DNA from: an uncultured Clostridium sp.
GTDB taxonomy: Bacteria > Bacillota > Clostridia > Lachnospirales > Lachnospiraceae
Assembly: GCF_900547735.1 (NCBI RefSeq)
Contig: NZ_URHZ01000132.1
Location: 1-7,804, forward strand
Direction of reading: 5' to 3'
Length of the DNA stretch: 7,804 bases
Positions 5,587-7,804 of the stretch are shown in pieces; positions within the stretch are counted from its first letter, which is position 1; each line of letters starts with the position of its first letter. The notes beneath the pieces were generated by a model. That model worked only from the letters and a program-made list of their open reading frames with translations. It did no database searches and was not told the origin of the DNA. Both the position numbers and the translations under genes were made by a program.

Positions 5587-6888
5587 TTACGGCTCCTCTA
5601 ACATTTCAGCGGGTATCACAATACGGAATTTCGTCCCCTTGCCCGGGGAGGATTCCACATCGATACTGCCTTTAAATTGCTCTTCTACTGCATTTTTCAC
5701 ACCAACAAGTCCCACCCCGCGGTATATATTGCCCGTTTTTTCATCAAACTTTGTTGAATACCCCATTTTGAAAATATTGGGAAGCTGCCTTTCTGAGATT
5801 CCCGGACCGTCGTCCGTGACTTCGAACAGATAGCTGTCACCTTCCTTTTTCTCCGCAATGCGGATTGTGCCGCTCCTGCCCTTTGTCTCAATGGCCTCTA
5901 TGGCATTATTGACAAGATTCTTGAGCACTGCCATCAGGATATAATGCTCTTTCGTCACAAAATTCTCCTGACAGTCATATAAAAGACGCACGTCCAGCCG
6001 CTTCTCCGCCAGCATATGGTATGTGGACGCCTCCAGAATCTGCAGAAGATCCTGAAAATTCATCTTCTCCTCATCGTAGTCCTCATCTATCTCCTGCTCT
6101 ATCCCCTGAATAATTCTGATATAGTCCTTCTTAATCTCATGGACATCCCTGGCAATCTCTAAAGCCATCTGCTGCATCTCTTTTGGAAGTTCCTCCATGG
6201 TCAGGGTCTTCTCATAGAGACGGTATGCATTGCTCATGACTCTCTCTATCTCCTCCGTATTCTTATGCATCAGGTAAATTTCATTTTTAAGACCTGTTGT
6301 CATAAGAAACAGCCTCTGATAACGGTTCTCATGCTCCGCCTTCTTAAGCAGGGCACGGTACTGCCGCTCTCCAATCAGCGCCACTGCAGCAAACAGGGTA
6401 CGGATAATGGCAATCATCATAAGATATTTGACAACGGACAGAGCCGGCAGCGCTCCCTGCTGAAGTAATTCCTGCAGGGAAACCTCAAAGACATTGGAAC
6501 CGAAATCACAGAAAAAAATCGCGACGATCAGACGTTCCATCTGAACGATATGCTTATTCTTAATCTGGAGTTTAAAAATGAGTCCATAACAGATATAGAA
6601 CAGGGCTCCGGGGAGCACCTGTATCAGGCTGGGTTCCAGCGGCATTCCCTGGAACAGCAATATGACTAGCCGGAAAACATAGACAATACAGGCCGTCACA
6701 AAACAGATCGTCCTTGTATGAATCTGAATTCCCACCGTCATAATCAGGACGGGCAACAGAATTACCGATGTTGAAATACGAAAATTATTTACAAATACAT
6801 TCCAGTAAAGCTGAGAGCTCAGAGCTGTAATCACTCCTATTGCGAGTGTCCGCTTCCACGGTTTCATATTCATCTCCACTGTGTTCAT
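5587..6888 (-). CDS. Membrane sensor histidine kinase (GlnK-like)
   Basis: A 433-residue sensor kinase. About six hydrophobic segments fill residues 12-175 with only short loops, so there is no large extracellular sensor domain; the ligand is likely met in the membrane or passed on by a partner. A helical dimerisation region follows (180-265), with His250 in DVHEIKKD as the probable phosphorylated histidine. The ATPase domain shows the N box LVNNAIEAI (325-333), the G1 box DDGPGIS (359-365), the F box NIFKMGYSTK (371-380) and the G2 box GVGLVGVKNAV (391-401). It forms an operon with the GlnL-like regulator. Family and operon suggest glutamine or glutamate sensing. The ATG has AGGAGGA (6897-6903) eight nt upstream. 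Confidence 0.92.
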   Translation of the reverse strand: MNTVEMNMKPWKRTLAIGVITALSSQLYWNVFVNNFRISTSVILLPVLIMTVGIQIHTRTICFVTACIVYVFRLVILLFQGMPLEPSLIQVLPGALFYICYGLIFKLQIKNKHIVQMERLIVAIFFCDFGSNVFEVSLQELLQQGALPALSVVKYLMMIAIIRTLFAAVALIGERQYRALLKKAEHENRYQRLFLMTTGLKNEIYLMHKNTEEIERVMSNAYRLYEKTLTMEELPKEMQQMALEIARDVHEIKKDYIRIIQGIEQEIDEDYDEEKMNFQDLLQILEASTYHMLAEKRLDVRLLYDCQENFVTKEHYILMAVLKNLVNNAIEAIETKGRSGTIRIAEKKEGDSYLFEVTDDGPGISERQLPNIFKMGYSTKFDEKTGNIYRGVGLVGVKNAVEEQFKGSIDVESSPGKGTKFRIVIPAEMLEEP

Positions 6889-7005
6889 TTGTAATGTCCT
6901 CCTAACGGCTTAAAATAATGTAAAAGCTCTGAATCTTCTCACCGTTACCAAGCAGGCTGTCCGGTTCCATTGCAGTTTTTGCGGCTGTAATTGGACAAAC
7001 CCCTG
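6889..7005 (-). promoter_or_regulatory. Leader (5' UTR) of the kinase-regulator operon, about 115 nt
   Basis: Between the predicted start near 7005 and the kinase ATG lies a leader of about 115 nt. On the minus strand it can form TGTCC/GGACA and ACCG/CGGT pairings in its first 80 nt, followed by an AT-rich single-stranded stretch and the ribosome site. No known riboswitch consensus is recognised, and the glnA/glutamine aptamer motif is not seen. An unassigned regulatory leader remains possible. Confidence 0.35.
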
Positions 7006-7011
7006 TTTTTT

Positions 7012-7040
7012 AGTATACTTCTTTTCAAACTGTCTGTAAA
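7012..7040 (-). promoter_or_regulatory. Promoter of the kinase-regulator operon
   Basis: On the minus strand TTTACA (7040-7035) and TATACT (7017-7012) are separated by exactly 17 bp, five of six consensus bases in each. This is the only good promoter upstream of the kinase. The structured repeat element to the right begins only about 12 bp beyond the -35, so any upstream activator site would have to lie inside that element. Confidence 0.75.
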
Positions 7041-7052
7041 GTGATTTAGTTG

Positions 7053-7314
7053 GAGGCGGGGACGCCTCTGTAGGATGGCGGACGGGGGGATGGGATTGTT
7101 TGGTGAGTCTTCCGTCCCGGATTTGAGGGAGTCGTGTGGGGAATCCGGGAGAAAAAATTCCTACGGGGACTCGCTCCCGCTTGTGGAATGCGCAGCGGAT
7201 GCTAGCTTCGTATAAAACCTCAGCAAGCACCGGCGGATTCCAATGTCCCCTTCGGAAAGTTTTCTCCCTCCTTCCCAGGGCAGATTATCGACCGGGACTG
7301 AAGACCAGCGAAGG
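7053..7314 (+). ncRNA. Structured repeat element, left copy (HEARO/OMEGA-like RNA candidate)
   Basis: GC-rich, heavily paired DNA. A 5' hairpin GAGGCG/CGCCTC has a GGGA loop (7053-7068). An outer stem joins 7107-7120 to 7292-7305, 13 of 14 positions paired. A long inner helix is GGGAGAAAA/TTTTCTCCC (7147-7155 with 7260-7268), then TTCC/GGAA (7158-7161 with 7254-7257), then GGGGA/TCCCC (7165-7169 with 7246-7250). Inside is an apical stem GCTAGC/GCAAGC (7201-7206 with 7223-7228). The same inner helices are formed by the right copy with compensatory changes. The segment TGCGCAGCGGATGCTAG (7189-7205) resembles, from memory, the TGCATAGCGGATGCCAG segment of an IscB omega-RNA, also enclosed by a run-of-G/run-of-C helix. 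No IscB/IsrB gene follows. The structure is solid; the family name is tentative. Confidence 0.5.
7107..7305. repeat. 14-bp inverted ends of the left structured element
   Basis: GTCTTCCGTCCCGG (7107-7120) and CCGGGACTGAAGAC (7292-7305) are inverted repeats with one mismatch, 171 bp apart. The right copy carries the matching end GTCTTCAGTCCCGG at 7639-7652; its other end lies outside the window. They could be the closing helix of the RNA or the terminal repeats of a small mobile element. The 5' strand can alternatively pair locally with 7080-7089, using G-U pairs. Confidence 0.55.
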
Positions 7315-7631
7315 GGATCGGCCCCGTTCGTCATCTTCAGAAGCTGATTGTCTCTTTCCTCAAGTGTGGGGTGATATTGCCGTAACCACTACATGGTTGA
7401 GATACCTTTACATTGTGAGGATACTCAGGCTGAAATGAAAGTTGAAGCCAAAGTGGATTTAAAGACTGATGATAAAGCCGATTCCCGTACCAGACAATCT
7501 AAAGCCGCATAAATTGAGCAAGAGATCTTTTCCAGGCATTCGTTGAAGTGTAGTGGCCGCGACAATCCCCTTCCCACTTGAAGAAATAGAACAATTCAGC
7601 GGCCGCAGGCCAGGGATCGGGATGGCAAAAA
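7313..7631. other. Spacer between the two inverted structured elements
   Basis: About 320 bp with no recognised gene beyond the 39-codon ORF. It begins with a small GGGG/CCCC hairpin (7313-7325). Near its right end GGCCGC (7555-7560) and GCGGCC (7599-7604) are inverted, and TTGAAGTG (7543-7550) and CACTTGAA (7575-7582) pair with one mismatch, so this part is also foldable. Both flanking elements, as oriented, read into it. Confidence 0.5.
7393..7512 (+). CDS. Small ORF of 39 codons between the inverted elements, unknown
   Basis: ATG at 7393 to TAA at 7510-7512 encodes 39 residues, starting MVEIPLHCED and continuing with a strongly charged Lys/Asp/Glu-rich tail ending RTRQSKAA. A second in-frame ATG at 7435 would give 25 residues. 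The ribosome site is poor (GTGGGGTGAT about 20 nt upstream). No family is recognised, and it does not resemble the IscB/IsrB N-terminus. It could be a real small protein carried between the two elements, the tail of a decayed gene, or chance. Confidence 0.25.
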   Translation: MVEIPLHCEDTQAEMKVEAKVDLKTDDKADSRTRQSKAA

Positions 7632-7804
7632 CCTTCGCGTCTTCAGTCCCGGTCCTTAACCTACCCGTGGGGGAGGAGGGAGAAAAAGATTCCGAAGGGA
7701 ACCTGGGAGTTCATTGGTACTTACCGAGGTCTTTTCGAGGTTAGTACCATTATGTACTCCGAAGAGCGCAAGCGTTTCCCGCAGGAACTTTTTCTGCCCG
7801 GATT
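7632..7804 (-). ncRNA. Structured repeat element, right copy (HEARO/OMEGA-like RNA candidate, cut by window end)
   Basis: The inverted, diverged partner of the left copy, read on the minus strand. Its 3' end (CCGGGACTGAAGAC, 7652-7639, then GCGAAGG, 7638-7632) is almost identical to the left copy. The inner helix is present as AGAAAAA/TTTTTCT with flanking GGG/CCC (7799-7789 with 7687-7678), GGAA/TTCC (7784-7787 with 7690-7693) and TTCCC/GGGAA (7776-7780 with 7697-7701). The last replaces the left copy's GGGGA/TCCCC by a matched double change. The apical stem is GGTACT.../...AGTACC (7716-7721 with 7743-7748). Its 5' part, including the outer-stem partner and 5' hairpin, lies beyond the right edge. 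Confidence 0.5.

Noticed and set aside
4915..5601. Plus-strand 228-codon open frame opposite the response regulator
   Set aside because: It is fully antisense to a gene with clear receiver and output motifs, has no family signature, and its length reflects codon bias of the real gene.
6910..7438. Open frames on both strands across the structured left element (106 and 100 codons)
   Set aside because: They span paired stems, the glnK promoter and leader, have no ribosome sites, and the two copies of the element do not conserve reading frame.
7553..7744. Plus-strand 63-codon open frame over the right element
   Set aside because: It overlaps the conserved helices. Differences from the left copy do not follow codon positions, and there is no ribosome site.
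7142..7804. CRISPR array or simple REP repeats
   Set aside because: There are only two copies, inverted, long and internally structured, with no regular short repeat-spacer pattern.

Overview
The window looks like chromosome from a glutamate-fermenting Lachnospiraceae bacterium, most likely Clostridium symbiosum or a close relative. The main clue is the 450-residue glutamate dehydrogenase, which from memory is nearly identical to the crystallised C. symbiosum enzyme. AT-rich intergenic DNA, strong AGGAGG ribosome sites and sigma-A promoters also fit a Firmicute. No database was searched.

Layout, left to right. Positions 1 to about 374 are the left end of a Tn916-family integrative and conjugative element (ICE): the first codons of a leftward ICE gene, a hairpin terminator or attenuator, an 11-bp tandem repeat, and a T-tract/A-tract junction. 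From 438 to 7040 five complete genes all lie on the minus strand. In transcription order they are a GlnK-type sensor kinase (5587-6888), a GlnL/YcbB-type response regulator (4738-5583), a GltS sodium/glutamate symporter (3400-4587), NAD-type glutamate dehydrogenase (1693-3045) and a D-2-hydroxyacid dehydrogenase (521-1465). The kinase and regulator form a tightly coupled operon. The other three appear to have their own promoters and terminators. From about 7050 to the right edge there is no convincing gene. This stretch holds two diverged, inward-facing copies of a structured element of roughly 200 bp, whose helices are kept by compensatory base changes, with about 320 bp and a 39-codon ORF between them.

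How the genes may work together (inference): the two-component system senses glutamate or glutamine and activates gltS through a helically phased array of TTTTGT-like hexamers beside the gltS promoter. GltS imports glutamate, and GDH oxidises it to 2-oxoglutarate plus ammonium and NADH. The hydroxyacid dehydrogenase could reduce 2-oxoglutarate to (R)-2-hydroxyglutarate and regenerate NAD, which are the first steps of the hydroxyglutarate fermentation pathway. The least explained part is the inverted pair of structured elements upstream of the kinase promoter. Some sequence and layout similarity to HEARO/OMEGA RNAs is visible, but no nuclease gene is present.
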